Part shown: in pieces, positions 10,888 to 25,574 of the stretch
Position numbering within the stretch: the stretch's first letter is position 1
How the letters are laid out: every line of letters starts with the position of its first letter
Source of the DNA: Vespa crabro
Lineage: Eukaryota > Arthropoda > Insecta > Hymenoptera > Vespidae
Direction: 5' to 3'
NCBI RefSeq assembly: GCF_910589235.1
Contig: NW_025813622.1
Span: 25,013-89,012 of the forward strand
Length of the DNA: 64,000 bases
Notes under the pieces: generated by a model
Seen by the model: only the letters and a program-made list of their open reading frames with translations
What the model was told of the DNA's origin: nothing
Database searches by the model: none
Program-made: the position numbers and the translations under genes

Positions 10888-13800
10888 CTAATCGACATAC
10901 GCGAATTTCGGTATATGCGAAGATAAAATCGTGAAATATTTAATAATACTTGTGCCACAGTTAGAAAAATGTTACCAATCGATTCAGAACATTGCATTTC
11001 ATAAGATCAAACATCTATTTTATATTGGAATCAAAGTTTTTAACATTCTTTCATATCGTATATACGATTTTTCGCTCATATACGCGTATCGTCGAAAAAC
11101 GAAAACTTGAAATCTCGTTCAATTTCAATGATTTTATATTCTATCGATGCAGAATAAAGAATATAACAAGAATATAACGTTTTTACTATGTTTAAATACG
11201 CGTTTTCATATGATAATTGTCGAAAAACGTAATCGACATACGCGAATTTCGGTATATGCGAAGATAAAATCGTGAAATCTTTAATAATACTTGTGCCACA
11301 GTTAGAAAAATGTTACCAATCGATTCAGAACATTGCATTTCATAAGATCAAACATCTATTTTATATTGGAATCAAAGTTTTTAACATTCTTTCATATCGT
11401 ATATACGATTTTTCGCTCATATACGCGTATCGTCGAAAAACGAAAACTTGAAATCTCGTTCAATTTCAATGATTTTATATTCTATCGATGCAGAATAAAG
11501 AATATAACAAGAATATAACGTTTTTACTATGTTTAAATACGCGTTTTCATATGATAATTGTCGAAAAACGTAATCGACATACGCGAATTTCGGTATATGC
11601 GAAGATAAAATCGTGAAATCTTTAATAATACTTGTGCCACAGTTAGAAAAATGTTACCAATCGATTCAGAACATTGCATTTCATAAGATCAAACATTTAT
11701 TTTACAATGGAATCAAAGTTTTTAACATTCTTTCATATCGTATATACGATTTTTCGCTCATATACGCGTATCGTCGAAAAACGAAAACTTGAAATCTCGT
11801 TCAATTTCAATGATTTTATATTCTATCGATGCAGAATAAAGAATATAACAAGAATATAACGTTTTTACTATGTTTAAATACGCGTTTTCATATGATAATT
11901 GTCGAAAAACGTAATCGACATACGCGAATTTCGGTATATGCGAAGATAAAATCGTGAAATCTTTAATAATACTTGTGCCACAGTTAGAAAAATGTTACCA
12001 ATCGATTCAGAACATTGCATTTCATAAGATCAAACATCTATTTTACATTGGAATCAAAGTTTTTAACATTCTTTCATATCGTATATACGATTTTTCGCTC
12101 ATATACGCGTATCGTCGAAAAACGAAAACTTGAAATCTCGTTCAATTTCAATGATTTTATATTCTATCGATGCAGAATAAAGAATATAACAAGAATATAA
12201 CGTTTTTACTATGTTTAAATACGCGTTTTCATATGATAATTGTCGAAAAACGTAATCGACATACGCGAATTTCGGTATATGCGAAGATAAAATCGTGAAA
12301 TCTTTAATAATACTTGTGCCACAGTTAGAAAAATGTTACCAATCGATTCAGAACATTGCATTTCATAAGATCAAACATCTATTTTATATTGGAATCAAAG
12401 TTTTTAACATTCTTTCATATCGTATATACGATTTTTCGCTCATATACGCGTATCGTCGAAAAACGAAAACTTGAAATCTCGTTCAATTTCAATGATTTTA
12501 TATTCTATCGATGCAGAATAAAGAATATAACAAGAATATAACGTTTTTACTATGTTTAAATACGCGTTTTCATATGATAATTGTCGAAAAACGTAATCGA
12601 CATACGCGAATTTCGGTATATGCGAAGATAAAATCGTGAAATCTTTAATAATACTTGTGCCACAGTTAGAAAAATGTTACCAATCGATTCAGAACATTGC
12701 ATTTCATAAGATCAAACATCTATTTTATATTGGAATCAAAGTTTTTAACATTCTTTCATATCGTATATACGATTTTTCGCTCATATACGCGTATCGTCGA
12801 AAAACGAAAACTTGAAATCTCGTTCAATTTCAATGATTTTATATTCTCTCGATGCAGAATAAAGAATATAACAAGAATATAACGTTTTTACTATGTTTAA
12901 ATACGCGTTTTCATATGATAATTGTCGAAAAACGTAATCGACATACGCGAATTTCGGTATATGCTAAGATAAAATCGTTAAATCTTTAATAATACTTGTG
13001 CCACAGTTAGAAAAATGTTACCAATCGATTCAGAACATTGCATTTCATAAGATCAAACATCTATTTTATATTGGAATCAAAGTTTTTAACATTCTTTCAT
13101 ATCGTATATACGATTTTTCGCTCATATACGCGTATCGTCGAAAAACGAAAACTTGAAATCTCGTTCAATTTCAATGATTTTATATTCTATCGATGCAGAA
13201 TAAAGAATATAACAAGAATATAACGTTTTTACTATGTTTAAATACGCGTTTTCATATGATAATTGTCGAAAAACCTAATCGACATACGCGAATTTCGGTA
13301 TATGCGAAGATAAAATCGTGAAATCTTTAATAATACTTGTGCCACAGTTAGAAAAATGTTACCAATCGATTCAGAACATTGCATTTCATAAGATCAAACA
13401 TCTATTTTATATTGGAATCAAAGTTTTTAACATTCTTTCATATCGTATATACGATTTTTCGCTCATATACGCGTATCGTCGAAAAACGAAAACTTGAAAT
13501 CTCGTTCAATCTCAATGATTTTATATTCTATCGATGCAGAATAAAGAATATAACAAGAATATAACGTTTTTACTATGTTTAAATACGCGTTTTCATATGA
13601 TAATTGTCGAAAAACGTAATCGACATACGCGAATTTCGGTATATGCGAAGATAAAATCGTGAAATCTTTAATAATACTTGTGCCACAGTTAGAAAAATGT
13701 TACCAATCGATTCAGAACATTGCATTTCATAAGATCAAACATCTATTTTATATTGGAATCAAAGTTTTTAACATTCTTTCATATCGTATATACGATTTTT

Positions 13801-15661
13801 CGCTCATATACGCGTATCGTCGAAAAACGAAAACTTGAAATCTCGTTCAATTTCAATGATTTTATATTCTATCGATGCAGAATAAAGAATATAACAAGAA
13901 TATAACGTTTTTACTATGTTTAAATACGCGTTTTCATATGATAATTGTCGAAAAACGTAATCGACATACGCGAATTTCGGTATATGCGAAGATAAAATCG
14001 TGAAATCTTTAATAATACTTGTGCCACAGTTAGAAAAATGTTACCAATCGATTCAGAACATTGCATTTCATAAGATCAAACATTTATTTTACAATGGAAT
14101 CAAAGTTTTTAACATTCTTTCATATCGTATATACGATTTTTCGCTCATATACGCGTATCGTCGAAAAACGAAAACTTGAAATCTCGTTCAATTTCAATGA
14201 TTTTATATTCTATCGATGCAGAATAAAGAATATAACAAGAATATAACGTTTTTACTATGTTTAAATACGCGTTTTCATATGATAATTGTCGAAAAACCTA
14301 ATCGACATACGCGAATTTCGGTATATGCGAAGATAAAATCGTGAAATCTTTAATAATACTTGTGCCACAGTTAGAAAAATGTTACCAATCGATTCAGAAC
14401 ATTGCATTTCATAATATCAAACATCTATTTTATATTGGAATCAAAGTTTTTAACATTCTTTCATATCGTATATACGATTTTTCGCTCATATACGCGTATC
14501 GTCGAAAAACGAAAACTTGAAATCTCGTTCAATTTCAATGATTTTATATTCTATCGATGCAGAATAAAGAATATAACAAGAATATAACGTTTTTACTATG
14601 TTTAAATACGCGTTTTCATATGATAATTGTCGAAAAACGTAATCGACATACGCGAATTTCGGTATATGCGAAGTTAAAATCGTGAAATCTTTAATAATAC
14701 TTGTGCCACAGTTAGAAAAATGTTACCAATCGATTCAGAACATTGCATTTCATAAGATCAAACATCTATTTTATTTTGGAATCAAAGTTTTTAACATTCT
14801 TTCATATCGTATATACGATTTTTCGCTCATATACGCGTATCGTCGAAAAACGAAAACTTGAAATCTCGTTCAATTTCAATGATTTTATATTCTATCGATG
14901 CAGAATAAAGAATATAACAAGAATATAACGTTTTTACTATGTTTAAATACGCGTTTTCATATGATAATTGTCGAAAAACGTAATCGACATACGCGAATTT
15001 CGGTATATGCGAAGATAAAATCGTGAAATCTTTAATAATACTTGTGCCACAGTTAGAAAAATGTTACCAATCGATTCAGAACATTGCATTTCATAAGATC
15101 AAACATCTATTTTATATTGGAATCAAAGTTTTTAACATTCTTTCATATCGTATATACGATTTTTCGCTCATATACGCGTATCGTCGAAAAACGAAAACTT
15201 GAAATCTCGTTCAATTTCAATGATTTTATATTCTATCGATGCAGAATAAAGAATATAACAAGAATATAACGTTTTTACTATGTTTAAATACGCGTTTTCA
15301 TATGATAATTGTCGAAAAACGTAATCGACATACGCGAATTTCGGTATATGCGAAGATAAAATCGTGAAATCTGTAATAATACTTGTGCCACAGTTAGAAA
15401 AATGTTACCAATCGATTCAGAACATTACATTTCATAAGATCAAACATCTATTTTATATTGGAATCAAAGTTTTTAACATTCTTTCATATCGTATATACGA
15501 TTTTTCGCTCATATACGCGTATCGTCGAAAAACGAAAACTTGAAATCTCGTTCAATTTCAATGATTTTATATTCTATCGATGCAGAATAAAGAATATAAC
15601 AAGAATATAACGTTTTTACTATGTTTAAATACGCGTTTTCATATGATAATTGTCGAAAAAC
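10888..15661. repeat. Two copies of a 7-monomer (2387-bp) higher-order block
   Basis: The CCTAATC variant occurs at 10888, 13275 and 15662, exactly 2387 bp apart. Between them a monomer carrying three joint changes (CATTTATTTTACAATGG in place of CATCTATTTTATATTGG) occurs in the copies starting at 11595 and 13982, also 2387 bp apart. This supports duplication of a 7-monomer segment. Not all variants are shared: CCTAATC at 14298 has no partner at 11911, and GCTAAG near 12964 has none in the second copy. The copies have therefore diverged or exchanged since duplication. Confidence 0.75.
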
Positions 15662-17036
15662 CTAATCGACATACGCGAATTTCGGTATATGCGAAGATAA
15701 AATCGTGAAATCTTTAATAATACTTGTGGCACAGTTAGATAAATGTTACGAATCGATTCAGAACATTGCATTTCATAAGATCAAACATCTATTTTATATT
15801 GGAATCAAAGTTTTTAACATTCTTTCATATCGTATATACGATTTTTCGCTCATATACGCGTATCGTCGAAAAACGAAAACTTGAAATCTCGTTCAATTTC
15901 AATGATTTTATATTCTATCGATGCAGAATAAAGAATATAACAAGAATATAACGTTTTTACTATGTTTAAATACGCGTTTTCATATGATAATTGTCGAAAA
16001 ACGTAATCGACATACGCGAATTTCGGTATATGCGAAGATAAAATCGTGAAATCTTTAATAATACTTGTGCCACAGTTAGAAAAATGTTACCAATCGATTC
16101 AGAACATTGCATTTCATAAGATCAAACATCTATTTTATATTGGAATCAAAGTTTTTAACATTCTTTCATATCGTATATACGATTTTTCGCTCATATACGC
16201 GTATCGTCGAAAAACGAAAACTTGAAATCTCGTTCAATTTCAATGATTTTATATCCTATCGATGCAGAATAAAGAATATAATAAGAATATAACGTTTTTA
16301 CTATGTTTAAATACGCGTTTTCATATGATAATTGTCGAAAAACGTAATCGACATACGCGAATTTCGGTATATGCGAAGATAAAATCGTGAAATCTTTAAT
16401 AATACTTGTGCCACAGTTAGAAAAATGTTACCAATCGATTCAGAACATTGCATTTCATAAGATCAAACATCTATTTTATATTGGAATCAAAGTTTTTAAC
16501 ATTCTTTCATATCGTATATACGATTTTTCGCTCATATACGCGTATCGTCGAAAAACGAAAACTTGAAATCTCGTTCAATTTCAATGATTTTATGTTCTAT
16601 CGATGCAGAATAAAGAATATAACAAGAATATAACGTTTTTACTATGTTTAAATACGCGTTTTCATATGATAATTGTCGAAAAACGTAATCGACATACGCG
16701 AATTTCGGTATATGCGAAGATAAAATCGTGAAATCTTTAATAATACTTGTGCCACAGTTAGAAAAATGTTACCAATCGATTCAGAACATTGCATTACATA
16801 AGATCAAACATCTATTTTATATTGGAATCAAAGTTTTTAACATTCTTTCATATCGTATATACGATTTTTCGCTCATATACGCGTATCGTCGAAAAACGAA
16901 AACTTGAAATCTCGTTCAATTTCAATGATTTTATATTCTATCGATGCAGAATAAAGAATATAACAAGAATATAACGTTTTTACTATGTTTAAATACGCGT
17001 TTTCATATGATAATTGTCGAAAAACGTAATCGACAT
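15662..17036. repeat. Near-consensus monomers with private changes
   Basis: About four monomers linking two higher-order blocks. The first is unusually variant, with three changes close together around 15729-15750 (GTGGCAC, TAGATAAATG and TTACGAATC). Later copies carry isolated changes such as TATCCTATC near 16254 and TATGTTC near 16594. No other sequence type is present. Confidence 0.85.
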
Positions 17037-20000
17037 TCGCGAATTTCGGTATATGCGAAGATAAAATCGTGAAATCTTTAATAATACTTGTGCCACAGTT
17101 AGAAAAATGTTACCAATCGATTCAGAACATTGCATTTCATAAGATCAAACATCTATTTTATATTGGAATCAAAGTTTTTAACATTCTTTCATATCGTATA
17201 TACGATTTTTCGCTCATATACGCGTATCGTCGAAAAACGAAAACTTGAAATCTCGTTCAATTTCAATGATTTTATATTCTATCGATGCAGAATAAAGAAT
17301 ATAACAAGAATATAACGTTTTTACTATGTTTAAATTCGCGTTTTCATATGATAATTGTCGAAAAACGTAATCGACATACGCGAATTTCGGTATATGCGAA
17401 GATAAAATCGTGAAATCTTTAATAATACTTGTGCCACAGTTAGAAAAATGTTACCAATCGATTCAGAACATTGCATTTCATAAGATCAAACATCTATTTT
17501 ATATTGGAATCAAAGTTTTTAACATTCTTTCATATCGTATATACGATTTTTCGCTCATATACGCGTATCGTCGAAAAACGAAAACTTGAAATCTCGTTCA
17601 ATTTCAATGATTCTATATTCTATCGATGCAGAATAAAGAATATAACAAGAATATAACGTTTTTACTATGTTTAAATACGCGTTTTCATATGATAATTGTC
17701 GAAAAACGTAATCGACATACGCGAATTTCGGTATATGCGAAGATAAAATCGTGAAATCTTTAATATTACTTGTGCCACAGTTAGAAAAATGTTACCAATC
17801 GATTCAGAACATTGCATTTCATAAGATCAAACATCTATTTTATATTGGAATCAAAGTTTTTAACATTCTTTCATATCGTATATACGATTTTTCGCTCATA
17901 TACGCGTATCGTCGAAAAACGAAAACTTGAAATCTCGTTCAATTTCAATGATTTTATATTCTATCGATGCAGAATAAAGAATATAACAAGAATATAACGT
18001 TTTTACTATGTTTAAATACGCGTTTTCATATGATAATTGTCGAAAAACGTAATCGACATACGCGAATTTCGGTATATGCGAAGATAAAATCGTGAAATCT
18101 TTAATAATACTTGTGCCACAGTTAGAAAAATGTTACCAATCGATTCAGAACATTGCATTTCATAAGATCAAACATCTATTTTATATTGGAATCAAAGTTT
18201 TTAACATTCTTTCATATCGTATATACGATTTTTCGCTCATATACGCGTATCGTCGAAAAACGAAAACTTGAAATCTCGTTCAATTTCAATGATTTTATAT
18301 TCTATCGATGCAGAATAAAGAATATAACAAGAATATAACGTTTTTACTATGTTTAAATACGCGTTTTCATATGATAATTGTCGAAAAACGTAATCGACAT
18401 TCGCGAATTTCGGTATATGCGAAGATAAAATCGTGAAATCTTTAATAATACTTGTGCCACAGTTAGAGAAATGTTACCAATCGATTCAGAACATTGCATT
18501 TCATAAGATCAAACATCTATTTTATATTGGAATCAAAGTTTTTAACATTCTTTCATATCGTATATACGATTTTTCGCTCATATACGCGTATCGTTGAAAA
18601 ACGAAAACTTGAAATCTCGTTCAATTTCAATGATTTTATATTCTATCGATGCAGAATAAAGAATATAACAAGAATATAACGTTTTTACTATGTTTAAATA
18701 CGCGTTTTCATATGATAATTGTCGAAAAACGTAATCGACATACGCGAATTTCGGTATATGCGAAGATAAAATCGTGAAATCTTTAATAATACTTGTGCCA
18801 CAGTTAGAAAAATGTTACCAATCGATTCAGAACATTGCATTTCATAAGATCAAACATCTATTTTATATTGGAATCAAAGTTTTTAACATTCTTTCATATC
18901 GTATATACGATTTTTCGCTCATATACGCGTATCGTCGAAAAACGAAAACTTGAAATCTCGTTCAATTTCAATGATTTTATATTCTATCGATGCAGAATAA
19001 AGAATATAACAAGAATATAACGTTTTTACTATGTTTAAATACGCGTTTTCATATGATAATTGTCGAAAAACGTAATCGACATACGCGAATTTCGGTATAT
19101 GCGAAGATAAAATCGTGAAATCTTTAATATTACTTGTGCCACAGTTAGAAAAATGTTACCAATCGATTCAGAACATTGCATTTCATAAGATCAAACATCT
19201 ATTTTATATTGGAATCAAAGTTTTTAACATTCTTTCATATCGTATATACGATTTTTCGCTCATATACGCGTATCGTCGAAAAACGAAAACTTGAAATCTC
19301 GTTCAATTTCAATGATTTTATATTCTATCGATGCAGAATAAAGAATATAACAAGAATATAACGTTTTTACTATGTTTAAATACGCGTTTTCATATGATAA
19401 TTGTCGAAAAACGTAATCGACATACGCGAATTTCGGTATATGCGAAGATAAAATCGTGAAATCTTTAATAATACTTGTGCCACAGTTAGAAAAATGTTAC
19501 CAATCGATTCAGAACATTGCATTTCATAAGATCAAACATCTATTTTATATTGGAATCAAAGTTTTTAACATTCTTTCATATCGTATATACGATTTTTCGC
19601 TCATATACGCGTATCGTCGAAAAACGAAAACTTGAAATCTCGTTCAATTTCAATGATTTTATATTCTATCGATGCAGAATAAAGAATATAACAAGAATAT
19701 AACGTTTTTACTATGTTTAAATACGCGTTTTCATATGATAATTGTCGAAAAACGTAATCGACATTCGCGAATTTCGGTATATGCGAAGATAAAATCGTGA
19801 AATCTTTAATAATACTTGTGCCACAGTTAGAAAAATGTTACCAATCGATTCAGAACATTGCATTTCATAAGATCAAACATCTATTTTATATTGGAATCAA
19901 AGTTTTTAACATTCTTTCATATCGTATATACGATTTTTCGCTCATATACGCGTATCGTCGAAAAACGAAAACTTGAAATCTCGTTCAATTTCAATGATTT

Positions 20001-20494
20001 TATATTCTATCGATGCAGAATAAAGAATATAACAAGAATATAACGTTTTTACTATGTTTAAATACGCGTTTTCATATGATAATTGTCGAAAAACGTAATC
20101 GACATACGCGAATTTCGGTATATGCGAAGATAAAATCGTGAAATCTTTAATAATACTTGTGCCACAGTTAGAAAAATGTTACCAATCGATTCAGAACATT
20201 GCATTTCATAAGATCAAACATCTATTTTATATTGGAATCAAAGTTTTTAACATTCTTTCATATCGTATATACGATTTTTCGCTCATATACGCGTATCGTC
20301 GAAAAACGAAAACTTGAAATCTCGTTCAATTTCAATGATTTTATATTCTATCGATGCAGAATAAAGAATATAACAAGAATATAACGTTTTTACTATGTTT
20401 AAATACGCGTTTTCATATGATAATTGTCGAAAAACGTAATCGACATACGCGAATTTCGGTATATGCGAAGATAAAATCGTGAAATCTTTAATAT
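17037..20494. repeat. 4-monomer (1364-bp) higher-order repeat, about three cycles
   Basis: Two independent markers each recur three times at exactly 1364 bp. ACATTCGCG (A to T) lies at 17037, 18401 and 19765. TAATATTACTTG (A to T) lies at 17766, 19130 and 20494. They stay in fixed relation to each other, so the repeating unit is four monomers. Private changes in single cycles, such as TTCTATATT in the copy starting at 17392 and TCGTTGAAAA near 18595, show some divergence after amplification. The pattern does not continue past about 20800. Confidence 0.85.
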
Positions 20495-21106
20495 TACTTG
20501 TGCCACAGTTAGAAAAATGTTACCAATCGATTCAGAACATTGCATTTCATAAGATCAAACATCTATTTTATATTGGAATCAAAGTTTTTTACATTCTTTC
20601 ATATCGTATATACGATTTTTCGCTCATATACGCGTATCGTCGAAAAACGAAAACTTGAAATCTCGTTCAATTTCAATGATTTTATATTCTATCGATGCAG
20701 AATAAAGAATATAACAAGAATATAACGTTTTTACTATGTTTAAATACGCGTTTTCATATGATAATTGTCGAAAAACGTAATCGACATACGCGAATTTCGG
20801 TATATGCGAAGATAAAATCGTGAAATCTTTAATAATACTTGTGCCACAGTTAGAAAAATGTTACCAATCGATTCAGAACATTGCATTTCATAAGATCAAA
20901 CATCTATTTTATATTGGAATCAAAGTTTTTAACATTCTTTCATATCGTATATACGATTTTTCGCTCATATACGCGTATCGTCGAAAAACGAAAACTTGAA
21001 ATCTCGTTCAATTTCAATGATTTTATATTCTATCGATGCAGAATAAAGAATATAACAAGAATATAACGTTTTTACTATGTTTAAATACGCGTTTTCATAT
21101 GATAAT

Positions 21107-22112
21107 AGTCGAAAAACGTAATCAACATACGCGAATTTCGGTATATGCGAAGATAAAATCGTGAAATCTGTAATAATACTTGTGCCACAGTTAGAAAAAT
21201 GTTACCAATTGATTCAGAACATTGCATTTCATAAGATCAAACATCTATTTTATATTGGAATCAAAGTTTTTAACATTCTTTCATATCGTATATACGATTT
21301 TTCGCTCATATACGCGTATCGTCGAAAAACGAAAACTTGAAATCTCGTTCAATTTCAATGATTTTATATTCTATCGATGCAGAATAAAGAATATAACAAG
21401 AATATAACGTTTTTACTATGTTTAAATACTCGTTTTCATATGATAATTGTCGAAAAACGTAATCGACATACGCGAATTTCGGTATATGCGAAGATAAAAT
21501 CGTGAAATCTTTAATAATACTTGTGCCACAGTTAGAAAAATGTTACCAATCGATTCAGAACATTGCATTTCATAAGATCAAACATCTATTTTATATTGGA
21601 ATCAAAGTTTTTAACATTCTTTCAAATCGTATATACGATTTTTCGCTCATATACGCGTATCGTCGAAAAACGAAAACTTGAAATCTCGTTCAATTTCAAT
21701 GATTTTATATTCTATCGATGCAGAATAAAGAATATAACAAGAATATAACGTTTTTACTATGTTTAAATACGCGTTTTCATATGATAATAGTCGAAAAACG
21801 TAATCAACATACGCGAATTTCGGTATATGCGAAGATAAAATCGTGAAATCTGTAATAATACTTGTGCCACAGTTAGAAAAATGTTACCAATTGATTCAGA
21901 ACATTGCATTTCATAAGATCAAACATCTATTTTATATTGGAATCAAAGTTTTTAACATTCTTTCATATCGTATATACGATTTTACGCTCATATACGCGTA
22001 TCGTCGAAAAACGAAAACTTGAAATCTCGTTCAATTTCAATGATTTTATATTCTATCGATGCAGAATAAAGAATATAACAAGAATATAACGTTTTTACTA
22101 TGTTTAAATACT
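21107..22112. repeat. 2-monomer (682-bp) tandem duplication with multi-marker haplotype
   Basis: Five markers repeat at exactly 682 bp: TAGTCG (21107, 21789), ATCAACATAC (21124, 21806), AATCTGTAAT (21170, 21852), CCAATTGATT (21210, 21892) and TACTCG (21430, 22112). A third, partial version appears five monomers later at 23511, 23557 and 23597, with the middle three markers but neither end marker. The duplication is recent enough that the marker set is intact; it looks broken only in the distant copy. Confidence 0.85.
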
Positions 22113-25100
22113 CGTTTTCATATGATAATTGTCGAAAAACGTAATCGACATACGCGAATTTCGGTATATGCGAAGATAAAATCGTGAAATCTTTAATAAT
22201 ACTTGTGCCACAGTTAGAAAAATGTTACCAATCGATTCAGAACATTGCATTTCATAAGATCAAACATCTATTTTATATTGGAATCAAAGTTTTTAACATT
22301 CTTTCATATCGTATATACGATTTTTCGCTCATTTACGCGTATCGTCGAAAAACGAAAACTTGAAATCTCGTTCAATTTCAATGATTTTATATTCTATCGA
22401 TGCAGAATAAAGAATATAACAAGAATATAACGTTTTTACTATGTTTAAATACGCGTTTTCATATGATAATTGTCGAAAAACGTAATCGACATACGCGAAT
22501 TTCGGTATATGCGAAGATAAAATCGTGAAATCTTTAATAATACTTGTGCCACAGTTAGAAAAATGTTACCAATCGATTCAGAACATTGCATTTCATAAGA
22601 TCAAACATCTATTTTATATTGGAATCAAAGTTTTTAACATTCTTTCATATCGTATATACGATTTTTCGCTCATATACGCGTATCGTCGAAAAACGAAAAC
22701 TTGAAATCTCGTTCGATTTCATTGATTTTATATTCTATCGATGCAGAATAAAGAATATAACAAGAATATAACGTTTTTACTATGTTTAAATACGCGTTTT
22801 CATATGATAATTGTCGAAAAACGTAATCGACATACGCGAATTTCGGTATATGCGAAGATAAAATCGTGAAATCTTTAATAATACTTGTGCCACAGTTAGA
22901 AAAATGTTACCAATCGATTCAGAACATTGCATTTCATAAGATCAAACATCTATTTTATATTGGAATCAAAGTTTTTAACATTCTTTCATATCGTATATAC
23001 GATTTTTCGCTCATATACGCGTATCGTCGAAAAACGAAAACTTGAAATCTCGTTCAATTTCAATGATTTTATATTCTATCGATGCAGAATAAAGAATATA
23101 ACAAGAATATAACGTTTTTACTATGTTTAAATACGCGTTTTCATATGATAATTGTCGAAAAACGTAATCGACATACGCGAATTTCGGTATATGCGAAGAT
23201 AAAATCGTGAAATCTTTAATAATACTTGTGCCACAGTTAGAAAAATGTTACCAATCGATTCAGAACATTGCATTTCATAAGATCAAACATCTATTTTATA
23301 TTGGAATCAAAGTTTTTAACATTCTTTCATATCGTATATACGATTTTTCGCTCATATACGCGTATCGTCGAAAAACGAAAACTAGAAATCTCGATCAATT
23401 TCAATGATTTTATATTCTATCGATGCAGAATAAAGAATATAACAAGAATATAACGTTTTTACTATGTTTAAATACGCGTTTTCATATGATAATTGTCGAA
23501 AAACGTAATCAACATACGCGAATTTCGGTATATGCGAAGATAAAATCGTGAAATCTGTAATAATACTTGTGCCACAGTTAGAAAAATGTTACCAATTGAT
23601 TCAGAACATTGCATTTCATAAGATCAAACATCTATTTTATATTGGAATCAAAGTTTTTAACATTCTTTCATATCGTATATACGATTTTTCGCTCATATAC
23701 GCGTATCGTCGAAAAACGAAAACTTGAAATCTCGTTCAATTTCAATGATTTTATATTCTATCGATGCAGAATAAAGAATATAACAAGAATATAACGTTTT
23801 TACTATGTTTAAATACGCGTTTTCATATGATAATTGTCGAAAAACGTAATCGACATACGCGAATTTCGGTATATGCGAAGATAAAATCGTGAAATCTTTA
23901 ATAATACTTGTGCCACAGTTAGAAAAATGTTACCAATCGATTCAGAACATTGCATTTCATAAGATCAAACATCTATTTTATATTGGAATCAAAGTTTTTA
24001 ACATTCTTTCATATCGTATATACGATTTTTCGCTCATATACGCGTATCGTCGAAAAACGAAAACTTGAAATCTCGTTCAATTTCAATGATTTTATATTCT
24101 ATCGATGCAGAATAAAGAATATAACAAGAATATAACGTTTTTACTATGTTTAAATACGCGTTTTCATATGATAATTGTCGAAAAACGTAGTCGACATACG
24201 CGAATTTCGGTATATGCGAAGATAAAATCGTGAAATCATAATAATACTTGTGCCACAGTTAGAAAAATGTTACCAATCGATTCAGAACATTGCATTTCAT
24301 AAGATCAAACATCTATTTTATATTGGAATCAAAGTTTTTAACATTCTTTCATATCGTATATACGATTTTTCGCTCATATACGCGTATCGTCGAAAAACGA
24401 AAACTTGAAATCTCGTTCAATTTCAATGATTTTATATTCTATCGATGCAGAATAAAGAATATAACAAGAATATAACGTTTTTACTATGTTTAAATACGCG
24501 TTTTCATATGATAATTGTCGAAAAACGTAATCGACATACGCGAATTTCGGTATATGCGAAGATAAAATCGTGAAATCTTTAATAATAATTGTGCCACAGT
24601 TAGAAAAATGTTACCAATCGATTCAGAACATTGCATTTCATAAGATCAAACATCTATTTTATATTGGAATCAAAGTTTTTAACATTCTTTCATATCGTAT
24701 ATACGATTTTTCGCTCATATACGCGTATCGTCGAAAAACGAAAACTTGAAATCTCGTTCAATTTCAATGATTTTATATTCTATCGATGCAGAATAAAGAA
24801 TATAACAAGAATATAACGTTTTTACTATGTTTAAATACGCGTTTTCATATGATAATTGTCGAAAAACGTAATCGACATACGCGAATTTCGGTATATGCGA
24901 AGATAAAATCGTGAAATCTTTAATAATACTTGTGCCACAGTTAGAAAAATGTTACCAATCGATTCAGAACATTGCATTTCATATGATCAAACATCTATTT
25001 TATATTGGAATCAAAGTTTTTAACATTCTTTCATATCGTATATACGATTTTTCGCTCATATACGCGTATCGTCGAAAAACGAAAACTTGAAATCTCGTTC

Positions 25101-25574
25101 AATTTCAATGATTTTATATTCTATCGATGCAGAATAAAGAATATAACAAGAATATAACGTTTTTACTATGTTTAAATACGCGTTTTCATATGATAATTGT
25201 CGAAAAACGTAATCGACATACGCGAATTTCGGTATATGCGAAGATAAAATCGTGAAATCTTTAATAATACTTGTGCCACAGTTAGAAAAATGTTACCAAT
25301 CGATTCAGAACATTGCATTTCATAAGATCAAACATCTATTTTATATTGGAATCAAAGTTTTTAACATTCTTTCATATCGTATATACGATTTTTCGCTCAT
25401 ATACGCGTATCGTCGAAAAACGAAAACTTGAAATCTCGTTCAATTTCAATGATTTTATATTCTATCGATGCAGAATAAAGAATATAACAAGAATATAACG
25501 TTTTTACTATGTTTAAATACGCGTTTTCATATGATAATTGTCGAAAAACGTAATCGACATACGCGAATTTCGGT
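22113..25574. repeat. Near-consensus monomers including the only length variant
   Basis: About ten monomers. They include the partial haplotype copy at 23511-23597 and one 340-bp monomer (24212-24551). Isolated changes include CATTTACGCG near 22332, CGATTTCATTG near 22715 and ACTAGAAATC near 23383. No non-satellite sequence is present. Confidence 0.85.
24212..24551. repeat. 340-bp monomer with single-base deletion
   Basis: Consensus AAATCTTTAATAAT reads AAATCATAATAAT around 24235-24246: one T lost and one T changed to A. This is the only net change of phase I find in 64 kb. All landmarks upstream are spaced by exact multiples of 341, and all downstream ones again by exact multiples after a shift of one. 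Confidence 0.9.
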
